From NCBI RefSeq assembly GCF_023349125.1, contig NZ_JAKIKT010000015.1, positions 1 through 64,000 on the forward strand: a DNA stretch of 64,000 bases, given 5' to 3'. Below the pieces are notes generated by a model. It was given only the letters and a program-made list of their open reading frames with translations. It did no database searches and was not told the origin of the DNA. Position numbers and translations under genes: made by a program. The stretch comes from Shewanella corallii (GTDB lineage Bacteria > Pseudomonadota > Gammaproteobacteria > Enterobacterales > Shewanellaceae). Positions 46,412 to 53,453 of the stretch are shown here, piece by piece (position 1 is the stretch's first letter; every line of letters starts with the position of its first letter).

Positions 46412-47989
46412 ATGTTCGATGGACAAACCCTTAACTTCAGACCTGCGGCGTTGCGTCAGGCGCAACATCGCCAGGTACTGACTTCAACCCTTATTTTTCA
46501 CCCTGATCTCTCTATGGTTGGGGCCTACAGCCAGCTCACTGCCAGTCAGGGGAGCTGGGCATTAAGTCGACTTGAACCGGGGTTTCATCTCTCCGGCGGC
46601 GCGGTGCGTCCGCTGGCAGACCCCTATGTCAGTCGCTCTGGGCTGAACCTGTCCAAATGTTCTGGTGGCTGGCAATTGGATTGCCGTAATAGCAGTACTC
46701 AGGTGACAGACCTTAATGGCCACACAGTAGACTACCTGCAGTTGAGTGACGCTGACCTGAGCGACGGCGTGGTACTGACGCTGTCAGGCCGGATAGTCGT
46801 GTTACTGCATTACGCCTCACCTAAAGAGCCTGTTGCTGTGGACTCTGTGCCCGGCCTGTTGGGGGGCAGCGATAATATGAGTCAGGTCAGAAGCCTGATC
46901 TCCAATGTGGCTGACCTGAAGTTACCTGTGCTTATCCGTGGTGAATCCGGAACTGGTAAAGAAGTGGTGGCCAATGGCATTCACAACGCTGGCCAGCGAC
47001 GAAACAAACCCTTTGTCAGTGTCAATATGGCCTGTATCCCCAGAGAGCTTGCCAGCAGCGAGTTGTTTGGCAGTGTTAAAGGCGCTTTTACCGGAGCCTC
47101 CAGCAGGGATGGCAGCTTTCAGCAGGCAGATGGCGGTACTCTGTTTCTGGATGAGTTGGGAGAGGCACCCCTTGAGGTGCAAACCACCTTACTCAGAGCG
47201 CTGGAAACCGGGGTTGTGCAGGCTGTGGGCAGTGAAAAGCCCAGACAACTGGATGTGCGCTTTGTTGCGGCCACTGATGCCAATCTGGAAAAGCTGATTG
47301 GCGCCGAGTCCTTTAAGTTACCTCTGTTGCAACGCCTGTCAGGCCTGGTGATTGAGCTGCTTCCTCTGCGTGAAAGGCCTGAAGATTTCGGTGTACTGTT
47401 CAGCCATTTCCTGTGCAACGCCCTGATTGAAACCGGACAGGAGCATAAGCTGCTGCATGCTGAAGCTGACAGCTTTGGTTATTGGGCATGGTTGTTTGCC
47501 CGCTGTGCTCAACTTAACTGGCCGGGTAACGTCAGGCAGCTCAGACACACGGCCAATCAATTGGCATTGGGATTAATGACCTGTCACAGGCTTGAATCAT
47601 TTGACTGGTATGGTTTTGTTGAAGGTATTGCCAACGAATTACAGATTAAAGATGAGGTCCCGGCCGAGCATAAACCCGCGGTGGAGCTGCCCAAGGTGGC
47701 CCGTCGTAAGCCCAGAGATATTGAGGATGATGAGATTATGCAAGCTCTGTCAGCCAGCGACTGGCAGATAAAAATGGCGGCTGATGCTCTGGGAATTTCC
47801 CGTGCCGCACTCTATTTACGAATAGATGCCAGTCCCGCACTGCAGCGGGCCAGCAAGCTGTCGGAAGGTGAACTGCAAAAGTGTTTTGAGCAGTGCGATG
47901 GTGACCTTGAGTTGATGGTTGAAAGGCTGCAGGTATCAAAACAGGCGCTTAGAAGACGTTTGAATGAAATAGGAGTGGATTGTCCCTGA
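46412..47989 (+). CDS. Sigma-54-dependent activator with N-terminal FHA-like domain
   Basis: 525 residues. Residues about 45-140 resemble an FHA domain (DPYVSRSGLNL, then TDLNG), though the SxxH motif is degenerate (SRSG). Residues 150-390 are the AAA+ domain, with Walker A GESGTGKE, the sigma-54 contact loop GAFTGA, Walker B GTLFLDE and the arginine-finger region. The C-terminus has a Fis-type helix-turn-helix (AADALGISRAALYLRI) and a second HTH-like repeat (LQVSKQALRRRL). FHA domains read phosphothreonine, and the next gene is a Ser/Thr kinase. The start at 46412 is set by GAGGAGGG; a GTG 36 bases earlier is less likely. Confidence 0.9.
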   Translation: MFDGQTLNFRPAALRQAQHRQVLTSTLIFHPDLSMVGAYSQLTASQGSWALSRLEPGFHLSGGAVRPLADPYVSRSGLNLSKCSGGWQLDCRNSSTQVTDLNGHTVDYLQLSDADLSDGVVLTLSGRIVVLLHYASPKEPVAVDSVPGLLGGSDNMSQVRSLISNVADLKLPVLIRGESGTGKEVVANGIHNAGQRRNKPFVSVNMACIPRELASSELFGSVKGAFTGASSRDGSFQQADGGTLFLDELGEAPLEVQTTLLRALETGVVQAVGSEKPRQLDVRFVAATDANLEKLIGAESFKLPLLQRLSGLVIELLPLRERPEDFGVLFSHFLCNALIETGQEHKLLHAEADSFGYWAWLFARCAQLNWPGNVRQLRHTANQLALGLMTCHRLESFDWYGFVEGIANELQIKDEVPAEHKPAVELPKVARRKPRDIEDDEIMQALSASDWQIKMAADALGISRAALYLRIDASPALQRASKLSEGELQKCFEQCDGDLELMVERLQVSKQALRRRLNEIGVDCP

Positions 47990-50427
47990 TGCAGGCGCAG
48001 CCGGAATCTATCGGTCCTTATCTACTTGAAACAGAACTTGGCAGCGGCAGTCATGGACGGGTTTATAAAGCCTGGGATCCCAGGCTTTCCCGCTGGGTGG
48101 CGATTAAGCTGCTTTATGATTTTCAGGCGGATTCACTTACTTCAGAGGCAAAGCTCCTCGCCGAGCTGAATCACCCCAATATTGTGGTGGTTTATGACCT
48201 GCTGACCCATCATGGTATGCCGGCGTTGGTGATGGAATATCTGCCCGGAGACAATCTGGCAGCCCGTTTGCAACGTCAGGGAGCTTTGCCCTGGCAGCAC
48301 GCCCTTGAACTTACCCGCCAGATTGCGGCAGGTCTTGATGCCGCCCACAGCCGACAGATTATTCATGGCGATCTCAAACCGGAAAACCTGATTTTTGATC
48401 AGCAGGACCAACTTAAAATCGGTGATTTTGGTATTGCCCGCCGTGAGTGGCAGCCAGGACAGGCGTTCGGTAGTTGTCTGAGTATCAGCCCTGAACAACT
48501 GCGAGGCGAGGCAGCCGGTAAGCAAAGTGATCTTTATGCCGTAGGCTTGCTCTTGTATCGCATGCTGACAGGCGAGCACCCCTTTGAACAGGAGGATGAG
48601 CAGGCGGACATGTTCGCCCGTATGCTTAACTCACCCTGTCCCAAGGTGGACGGCGTGCCAGAGTCGGTTAATAACTTACTGGCCAGTTTATTGTCTCCTG
48701 AACCTGCCAACCGACCAGCATCAGCGGCGGATCTGGTGCAGCAGCTCAGCCCATCTCCGGTCAGTCAGGATCCAACCTTACTTCATCCCCCGGTTATCGT
48801 TGCTCCCCAGCCCCGCCGCATCAGCCCCTGGTTTTGGGGCGCTGTCGCGAGCATGTTGGTATTGGTGGCGGGCTGGTGGTTTTGGCCTGTCACACCCACA
48901 TACGTGTTGGCACCCAGGCCCCAGATAACCGCAGGTGAGGATATTGAGGATCTTCCTCTGATCCGTGCCGCCGTATACCAGGGGATAACAGAAGCTCTGA
49001 CCCGACAGCAGGACACCAGACTGATTGAACTGCCGGGCGGAATCGCCCCCTCAGAGCAGGACTGGACCCGGGCACTTAAGCAAACCGCCGCTGATCAGAT
49101 GCTGATCAGTGAGCTGGCCTGTCAGCAGGATGAATGTGCCCTGACGCTCAGCCATGTCGATGCCGAATCCAGATTGATCAAGCGGGATACTCTCAGGTTT
49201 CCCACTGAAAACCTGCTGTTTATCGGTGACTATGTGCAACGTTATTGGCAGGTGGACCAGAGCGAACAGGCTCAGGCCAGCAATGAAGCTGATTACCGCA
49301 AATTGTTGACCCTGCATGAGTCTTATCAGGCCAAAGAGATAGGGCGCAGGGATTACTTGAACTTGTTGGAGCCCTATGGCTGCCGCTTTCAGCTCAGTTG
49401 TCGAGAACTCTTGCGCTTGTACAAACGGGAAGCCAGGAGTCAGCGTCAATCTGAATGGCTCGATAAAGCTGATGCTCTGCTGGACAGTGCCGACTTCGGT
49501 TTCCAGCCCAGATTTTTGGATATAGATGCGATTTATCTGGCTCTGCTTCGCAGCGACTTTGAAGGTGCTGATAAGCTGCTTAACTCTCTCGAGGGGCTGT
49601 TTTTCACTGATGATCTGGTTTTGGGGTTAAGGGCGCGTTGGTACTTTGAGCAAGGGTTTGATGTTAAAGGTCTTGCCATGATGGCAAGGTTGGCAGAGCA
49701 GCGTCCATCGGCACTGAACCGATTTAACTATGCTCTGATGCATTATCGTCTGGGGCAATACGAAGAAGCGACTGATGTATTGCAGGTATTGAGCTCGGAC
49801 ATGCCACAATACACAAAGGCCAGAGAACTATTGGCGGATATTCTGTTTGCTCAAGGACGTTGGGTGGAGGCGGAATCTCAGTTTAGAACACTTCTTAAAA
49901 TCCCTGAACTACAAACATGGCCAAATTACGTGAACCTTGGTTTGTCACTGATGATGCAATCGAAACTCCATGAAGCTGAGGTTGAGTTAAAAAGTGCATA
50001 CGTACTAGCACCTAATAATCCCACCGTGATGATGAACTTAGCTGATGCAAGCTTCTTACAAAACAAATATAGTGAATCTCGTCTGCTGTACACTAAAACT
50101 CTGGAGATTTATGACGTTGAACCTCCCAGGGAGGCAAAAGACTATTTGACTATTGCGCAGGCCCATGCACGTCTCTATCGCTCTGAAGAAGCTAACCTCG
50201 CATTGTTAAAAGTGCTGAAAGATGCGCCGACAGATCCGTTGACGAGTCTTAACATAGCTCTTGTTTATTTGTTTCTAGGTGATAAAGAGGTTTGTTATAG
50301 CTATTTAGAACACTCAATTGAAGCGGGTTTGCCCTTAAACTGGCTGAACTCTCCATGGCTTGCCTCCCTTGAGGGGGACCCAACCTTTGAACGAATGAAA
50401 GCTGGAGACATGGCTCGAGTAGATTGA
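47989..50427 (+). CDS. Transmembrane Ser/Thr protein kinase with C-terminal TPR region
   Basis: About 812 residues. The cytoplasmic kinase domain (residues 10-265) has the Gly-rich loop ELGSGSHGRVYKA, VAIKLL lysine, catalytic HGDLKPENL and DFG (IGDFGIAR), so it looks active. One membrane span lies near residues 277-298 (GAVASMLVLVAGWWFW). The rest should be periplasmic, ending in several TPR-like helical repeats (for example NRFNYALMHYRLGQYEEA). The ATG overlaps the activator stop (TGATG). An in-frame TTG at 47980 is also possible. The pair is one translationally coupled unit: receptor kinase plus FHA-type transcription activator. Base composition becomes more AT-rich after about 49,900. Confidence 0.92.
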   Translation: MQAQPESIGPYLLETELGSGSHGRVYKAWDPRLSRWVAIKLLYDFQADSLTSEAKLLAELNHPNIVVVYDLLTHHGMPALVMEYLPGDNLAARLQRQGALPWQHALELTRQIAAGLDAAHSRQIIHGDLKPENLIFDQQDQLKIGDFGIARREWQPGQAFGSCLSISPEQLRGEAAGKQSDLYAVGLLLYRMLTGEHPFEQEDEQADMFARMLNSPCPKVDGVPESVNNLLASLLSPEPANRPASAADLVQQLSPSPVSQDPTLLHPPVIVAPQPRRISPWFWGAVASMLVLVAGWWFWPVTPTYVLAPRPQITAGEDIEDLPLIRAAVYQGITEALTRQQDTRLIELPGGIAPSEQDWTRALKQTAADQMLISELACQQDECALTLSHVDAESRLIKRDTLRFPTENLLFIGDYVQRYWQVDQSEQAQASNEADYRKLLTLHESYQAKEIGRRDYLNLLEPYGCRFQLSCRELLRLYKREARSQRQSEWLDKADALLDSADFGFQPRFLDIDAIYLALLRSDFEGADKLLNSLEGLFFTDDLVLGLRARWYFEQGFDVKGLAMMARLAEQRPSALNRFNYALMHYRLGQYEEATDVLQVLSSDMPQYTKARELLADILFAQGRWVEAESQFRTLLKIPELQTWPNYVNLGLSLMMQSKLHEAEVELKSAYVLAPNNPTVMMNLADASFLQNKYSESRLLYTKTLEIYDVEPPREAKDYLTIAQAHARLYRSEEANLALLKVLKDAPTDPLTSLNIALVYLFLGDKEVCYSYLEHSIEAGLPLNWLNSPWLASLEGDPTFERMKAGDMARVD

Positions 50428-50434
50428 GAGGTTG

Positions 50435-50461
50435 ATGCAGGCCCAGTAAAGAGGCCTGCAT
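50435..50461. terminator. Hairpin between convergent kinase and 170-residue protein genes
   Basis: ATGCAGGCC/GGCCTGCAT perfect nine-base stem with a nine-base loop. No good T run on either strand, so it may be a transcript-end stabiliser rather than an intrinsic terminator. Confidence 0.5.
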
Positions 50462-50475
50462 AATAAGCTCTTCAG

Positions 50476-50988
50476 TTACACCTCGTCCCAATCTCTTCCT
50501 GCCATAATCGGATCATGTGAAAAGTAGATCTGTCCATTGGGATCCTGAACCACAAATCTAAATCCAACCTTGTTGCCATCGTGTGGACCGTATTTCCCAT
50601 CCGGATGCCGCCAAAATACCGAAGGGCGAACCTGGATCTGTAGCAGATAAGGCTCTACCAATTTGGTGGCCACTGCATCCTGATATTCTATGGTACGGTT
50701 GCCGGTGACAAACAGCAGCCCATCAAATACCTGGCGCTTTTCCACCGAGCCAGCCGGGGCAAACTGCAGATCGTTATACTTGTCCTCCAGCTTGACCAGA
50801 ATATCTATAGGGTCATGCAGTATGGTTTCTATGTATTCAAGTTGGAACTCGTTATACATCAGCCGCCAACTGTCTGGATCTTTGGGGTGACCTATATTCA
50901 GCACCAGATTTGGGGTGGTATTTCCATCCTTGGGGCAATTATCCAGCACCAGCTTGGTGACAGTGTCCGATTTCAGATGTGTCGTCAT
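50476..50988 (-). CDS. 170-residue protein ending in GRDWDEV, under a sigma-54-type promoter
   Basis: 170 residues with no signal peptide or membrane span, so probably cytoplasmic. I do not recognise a family. The chain is mixed alpha/beta with YNEFQLEYIETILHDPIDIL and RPSVFWRHPDGKYGPHDGNK. Its last eight residues, AGRDWDEV, match the tails of the five secreted peptides encoded just upstream (VGRDWDEV in one). AGGAGGGA gives a strong ribosome site. A near-consensus -24/-12 promoter lies 59-74 bases upstream, which makes it the best candidate target of the sigma-54 activator at 46412-47989. Confidence 0.85.
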   Translation of the reverse strand: MTTHLKSDTVTKLVLDNCPKDGNTTPNLVLNIGHPKDPDSWRLMYNEFQLEYIETILHDPIDILVKLEDKYNDLQFAPAGSVEKRQVFDGLLFVTGNRTIEYQDAVATKLVEPYLLQIQVRPSVFWRHPDGKYGPHDGNKVGFRFVVQDPNGQIYFSHDPIMAGRDWDEV

Positions 50989-51046
50989 GGCTTCCCTCCT
51001 GATTTAGTTCATCGCGCTTTTGGCTAACACTTTATTTGCGAGTAGT

Positions 51047-51062
51047 TACAACTCCCGTGCCA
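51047..51062 (-). promoter_or_regulatory. Sigma-54 (-24/-12) promoter
   Basis: The minus strand reads TGGCACGGGAGTTGTA. Against the consensus TGGCACRnnnnTTGCW it matches at every conserved position except the -12 C, which is T. GG-to-GT spacing is the required 10 bases. It should start transcription about 12 bases downstream, leaving a leader of roughly 48 bases before the 170-residue protein gene. Confidence 0.7.
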
Positions 51063-51257
51063 ACATCTAAAAATGGCGAACTACCTGGGGATTTTTCATT
51101 GTACTGGTGTAATGGTCTAAGTAATAGGCGTGTTATGTTACAAACTGACATGTCACTTTTGGTTTTTGACATGCTGTCAGTCATAGACTGGAAGGGAGCT
51201 AACTGGGGTATATACTCATCTAGCAATGAAGGTTGCTTTATATGGACGGAGAAAATA

Positions 51258-51288
51258 AATAGCAGGCCTGAGAACAGTGCCTGCTATT
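51258..51288 (-). terminator. Terminator of the tandem peptide genes
   Basis: AATAGCAGGC/GCCTGCTATT ten-base stem, followed on the minus strand by TATTTTC. It separates the peptide array from the sigma-54 promoter of the 170-residue protein gene. Confidence 0.85.
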
Positions 51289-51307
51289 TTAGATTTCTAT
51301 CTTGAGA

Positions 51308-51493
51308 TTAGGCTGGCTCATCCCAATCTCGTCCAACAAGAACAGGATTGGTGCTGTCTTGATCGCCATTTTCATCAATCACAACTACTTCACCATCTTC
51401 GGTGATCACAACGGTTGGGGTGTCGTCATCATTGGCAATGGCAGGGAAGGTGAAAAGGGCTGCAATAACGACCGCTAATAGGGACTTTTGCAT
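51308..51493 (-). CDS. Secreted acidic GRDWDE peptide, copy 5 (most distal)
   Basis: 61 residues from ATG 51493 (MQKSLLAVVIAALF). The in-frame ATGGAG upstream, which gives a longer frame to 51520, is better read as the Shine-Dalgarno sequence. The signal peptide ends PAIA, giving a mature peptide of about 41 residues. This copy differs at the tail: GRDWDEPA, with two extra residues, and has DQDSTNP. It is the last gene before the terminator. Confidence 0.82.
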   Translation of the reverse strand: MQKSLLAVVIAALFTFPAIANDDDTPTVVITEDGEVVVIDENGDQDSTNPVLVGRDWDEPA

Positions 51494-51546
51494 TTGTTCA
51501 ATCTCCATAAAAAGACACATCTAGGTTTTGAATTGGTGAGAAAGGA

Positions 51547-51729
51547 TTAATCTTCATCCCAATCACGCCCAACAAGAATTGGATTGGTGGTGTCCTGGTC
51601 GCCATTTTCATCAATCACAACCACCTCACCATCTTCGGTAACCACAACGGTTGGAGTGTCATCTTCATTGGCAAAGGCAGGGAAGGTGAATAGGGTTGCA
51701 AAAACTAACGCTAATAGGGACTTTTCCAT
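51547..51729 (-). CDS. Secreted acidic GRDWDE peptide, copy 4
   Basis: 60 residues from ATG 51729, with GGAG eight bases upstream. Signal peptide MEKSLLALVFATLFTFPAFA, then NEDDTPTVVVTEDGEVVVID and a tail ending GRDWDED. It carries an isoleucine at NPILVG and one Glu for Asp near the mature N-terminus compared with its sisters. Confidence 0.85.
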   Translation of the reverse strand: MEKSLLALVFATLFTFPAFANEDDTPTVVVTEDGEVVVIDENGDQDTTNPILVGRDWDED

Positions 51730-51784
51730 TTGTTCAATCTCCATAAGAAAGGCACTTCTTGATTTCTACATAATTGAGTGACAG

Positions 51785-51967
51785 TTAAACTTCATCCCAA
51801 TCACGCCCAACGAGAACAGGATTGGTGGTGTCCTGATCGCCATTTTCATCAATCACAACTACTTCACCATCTTCGGTAATTACAACGGTTGGAGTGTCGT
51901 CATCATTGGCAAAGGCAGGGAAGGTGAATAGGGCTGCAAAAATTAACGCTAATAGGGACTTTTCCAT
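51785..51967 (-). CDS. Secreted acidic GRDWDE peptide, copy 3
   Basis: 60 residues from ATG 51967. Signal peptide of about 20 residues ending PAFA, then a 40-residue mature peptide with 13 Asp/Glu and one Arg. It contains the DENGDQD loop, which resembles calcium-binding DxNxDxD loops, and ends GRDWDEV. This tail is identical to that of the 170-residue protein at 50476-50988. Confidence 0.86.
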   Translation of the reverse strand: MEKSLLALIFAALFTFPAFANDDDTPTVVITEDGEVVVIDENGDQDTTNPVLVGRDWDEV

Positions 51968-52010
51968 TTGTTTTATCTCCATCTAGAGTGAGTAAATTGA
52001 AGTGGAAGGA

Positions 52011-52193
52011 TTAAATCTCATCCCAATCACGACCTCCTAGAACTGGGCTGGGAGTGTCTTCATTGCCATTTTCATCAATCACAACCACCTCACCATCTTC
52101 GGTAATTACAACGGTTGGAGTGTCATCATCATTGGCAAAGGCGGGGAAGGTGAATAGAGCTGCAATAATTAACGCTAATAGGGACTTTTCCAT
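52011..52193 (-). CDS. Secreted acidic GRDWDE peptide, copy 2 (divergent loop)
   Basis: 60 residues from ATG 52193. Same signal peptide and core. The loop reads DENGNEDTPSPVLG instead of DENGDQDTTNPVLV, and the tail is GGRDWDEI. It is the most divergent of the five in the mature region, although the GRDWDE motif is kept, which points to selection on the tail. Confidence 0.85.
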   Translation of the reverse strand: MEKSLLALIIAALFTFPAFANDDDTPTVVITEDGEVVVIDENGNEDTPSPVLGGRDWDEI

Positions 52194-52248
52194 TTGTTCA
52201 ATCTCCATAAGAAAGGCACAGCTTGGTGTCTAGGTAACCGAGTAAGAA

Positions 52249-52431
52249 TCAATCTTCATCCCAATCACGTCCAACAAGAACAGGATTGGTCGTGTCCTGG
52301 TCGCCATTTTCGTCAATCACAACTACTTCACCGTCTTCGGTAATCACAACCGTTGGGGAGTCATCATCATTGGCAAAGGCGGGGAAGGTGAATAGAGCTG
52401 CAACAATTAATGCTAATAGGGACTTTTCCAT
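52249..52431 (-). CDS. Secreted acidic GRDWDE peptide, copy 1 (promoter-proximal)
   Basis: 60 residues from ATG 52431, eight bases after GGAG. Signal peptide MEKSLLALIVAALFTFPAFA, then NDDDSPTVVITEDGEVVVID and a tail ending GRDWDED. It is first in the array. The array promoter must lie in the gap to yjjG. I found no convincing -24/-12 element there, so the array may use sigma-70. Confidence 0.85.
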   Translation of the reverse strand: MEKSLLALIVAALFTFPAFANDDDSPTVVITEDGEVVVIDENGDQDTTNPVLVGRDWDED

Positions 52432-52756
52432 ATGTTCTATCTCCATTTTGAAAAATCAGAAACCGGCAATCTTGTTACGTTGACCACGTGCTTAACAGCG
52501 CGGATTTCTGGTTAACTTTGTGGCGTGGTCGACTTGGTATACTGGTGTCCGGGTTGCTTGGCTGGCAAGCGATTGAAGCCGTTCCTTGAGGAGTTTGAAC
52601 TATTGCACTAGGCCTTTCTGGTTCATCCTATAAGCGTTAAATTTGTTAAGGATCGAGTTTGCTGGATCTCAGGTTATTGTTTCTTGGGAATACTCTGTCG
52701 CTGAGATAGACTGCCGCCACTGATTGACTGATAGATACAAAAGATAAAAGACTGCT
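52432..52756. other. Divergent intergenic region, peptide array / yjjG
   Basis: 325 bases without a credible gene. It must contain the promoters for the peptide array (minus) and yjjG (plus). The upstream half of the yjjG leader is AT-rich (52621-52690), but I could not identify clear -35/-10 pairs or a sigma-54 element. Confidence 0.5.
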
Positions 52757-53431
52757 ATGCCTTATCAATGGATCCTGTTCGACGCTGATGAAACCCTGTT
52801 CAGTTTTGACGCCCTAAAGGGGCTTAAGCTGATGTTCTCTCGCCATGGTGTCGACTTTACCGATGATGATTACCGCGAATATCAGGCGCTGAACCAGCCG
52901 CTGTGGCAGGCCTATAACGCAGGTGATATCGATGCCACCACGCTGCAAACCAGCCGCTTTACTGCCTGGGGTGACAAGCTGGGCACCACGGGTCAGCAGC
53001 TGAACTCTGACTTTTTACAATCCATGGCCGATATTTGCGCGCCACTGCCTGGCGTGCGTGAGCTGGTGGACTCGCTCCATGGCAAAGCCCATCTCGGCAT
53101 TATCACCAATGGCTTTACCGAGCTGCAGCGTATCCGTTTGGAGCGCACCGGCTTTGCCGATGCCTTTGAGCTGCTGGTGATTTCCGAAGAGGTGGGCATT
53201 ACCAAGCCCAATGTGGGCATTTTCCACCACGCGCTGGAGAAGATGGGACAGCCGGATAACAGCAAGGTGCTGATGGTGGGGGATAACCTGCACACAGATA
53301 TTCTGGGTGGCATCAATGCCGGACTGCACACCTGCTGGTATAACCCACACCAGCAACAGGGTGACGAGACTATCGCCCCAACTATGGTGACTGCCCATCA
53401 CGATGAGTTAAGACAATTACTGGTGGCGTAA
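52757..53431 (+). CDS. yjjG: Pyrimidine 5'-nucleotidase YjjG (HAD family)
   Basis: A 224-residue HAD phosphatase. Motif I DADETLF carries the nucleophile Asp; motif II is IITNGFTELQ; the motif III lysine is in GITKPNVGIF; motif IV is MVGDNLHTDI. YjjG removes phosphate from dUMP, UMP and non-canonical pyrimidine nucleotides (house-cleaning). It is standalone and convergent with the LytTR regulator. Confidence 0.93.
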   Translation: MPYQWILFDADETLFSFDALKGLKLMFSRHGVDFTDDDYREYQALNQPLWQAYNAGDIDATTLQTSRFTAWGDKLGTTGQQLNSDFLQSMADICAPLPGVRELVDSLHGKAHLGIITNGFTELQRIRLERTGFADAFELLVISEEVGITKPNVGIFHHALEKMGQPDNSKVLMVGDNLHTDILGGINAGLHTCWYNPHQQQGDETIAPTMVTAHHDELRQLLVA

Positions 53432-53453
53432 GCCAGGGTTTGTTTTGGTCAGG

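Larger units (their letters stand above)
51308..52446 (-). repeat. Tandem array of five paralogous small genes
   Basis: Five units with periods of about 226-239 bases. Each holds a secreted-peptide gene plus a conserved ribosome-site/leader block (TTTGTTCAATCTCCAT on the plus strand in most units). Coding parts are nearly identical across the signal peptide and core. Spacers are partly conserved, so the array arose by recent tandem duplication while keeping five intact frames. Confidence 0.93.

Noticed and set aside
46412..50427. Type VI secretion regulation (PpkA/Fha-like kinase and FHA)
   Set aside because: No T6SS structural genes are in the window, and the FHA-like protein is a sigma-54 activator.
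51036..51305. 89-residue plus-strand frame between the peptide array and the 170-residue protein gene
   Set aside because: It overlaps the sigma-54 promoter and the array terminator, has no ribosome site and looks non-coding.
51308..52446. Possible CRISPR array or simple repeat
   Set aside because: The repeat unit is about 230 bases and wholly explained by duplicated signal-peptide genes with intact frames.
51308..52446. Ribosomally made, modified peptide (RiPP) precursors
   Set aside because: They have Sec-type signal peptides and no modifying enzyme (radical SAM, cyclodehydratase, lanthionine synthetase) is nearby.
52432..52756. Sigma-54 promoter for the peptide array
   Set aside because: I found GG and GC pairs only at wrong spacing (for example 8, 12 or 16 bases instead of 10).
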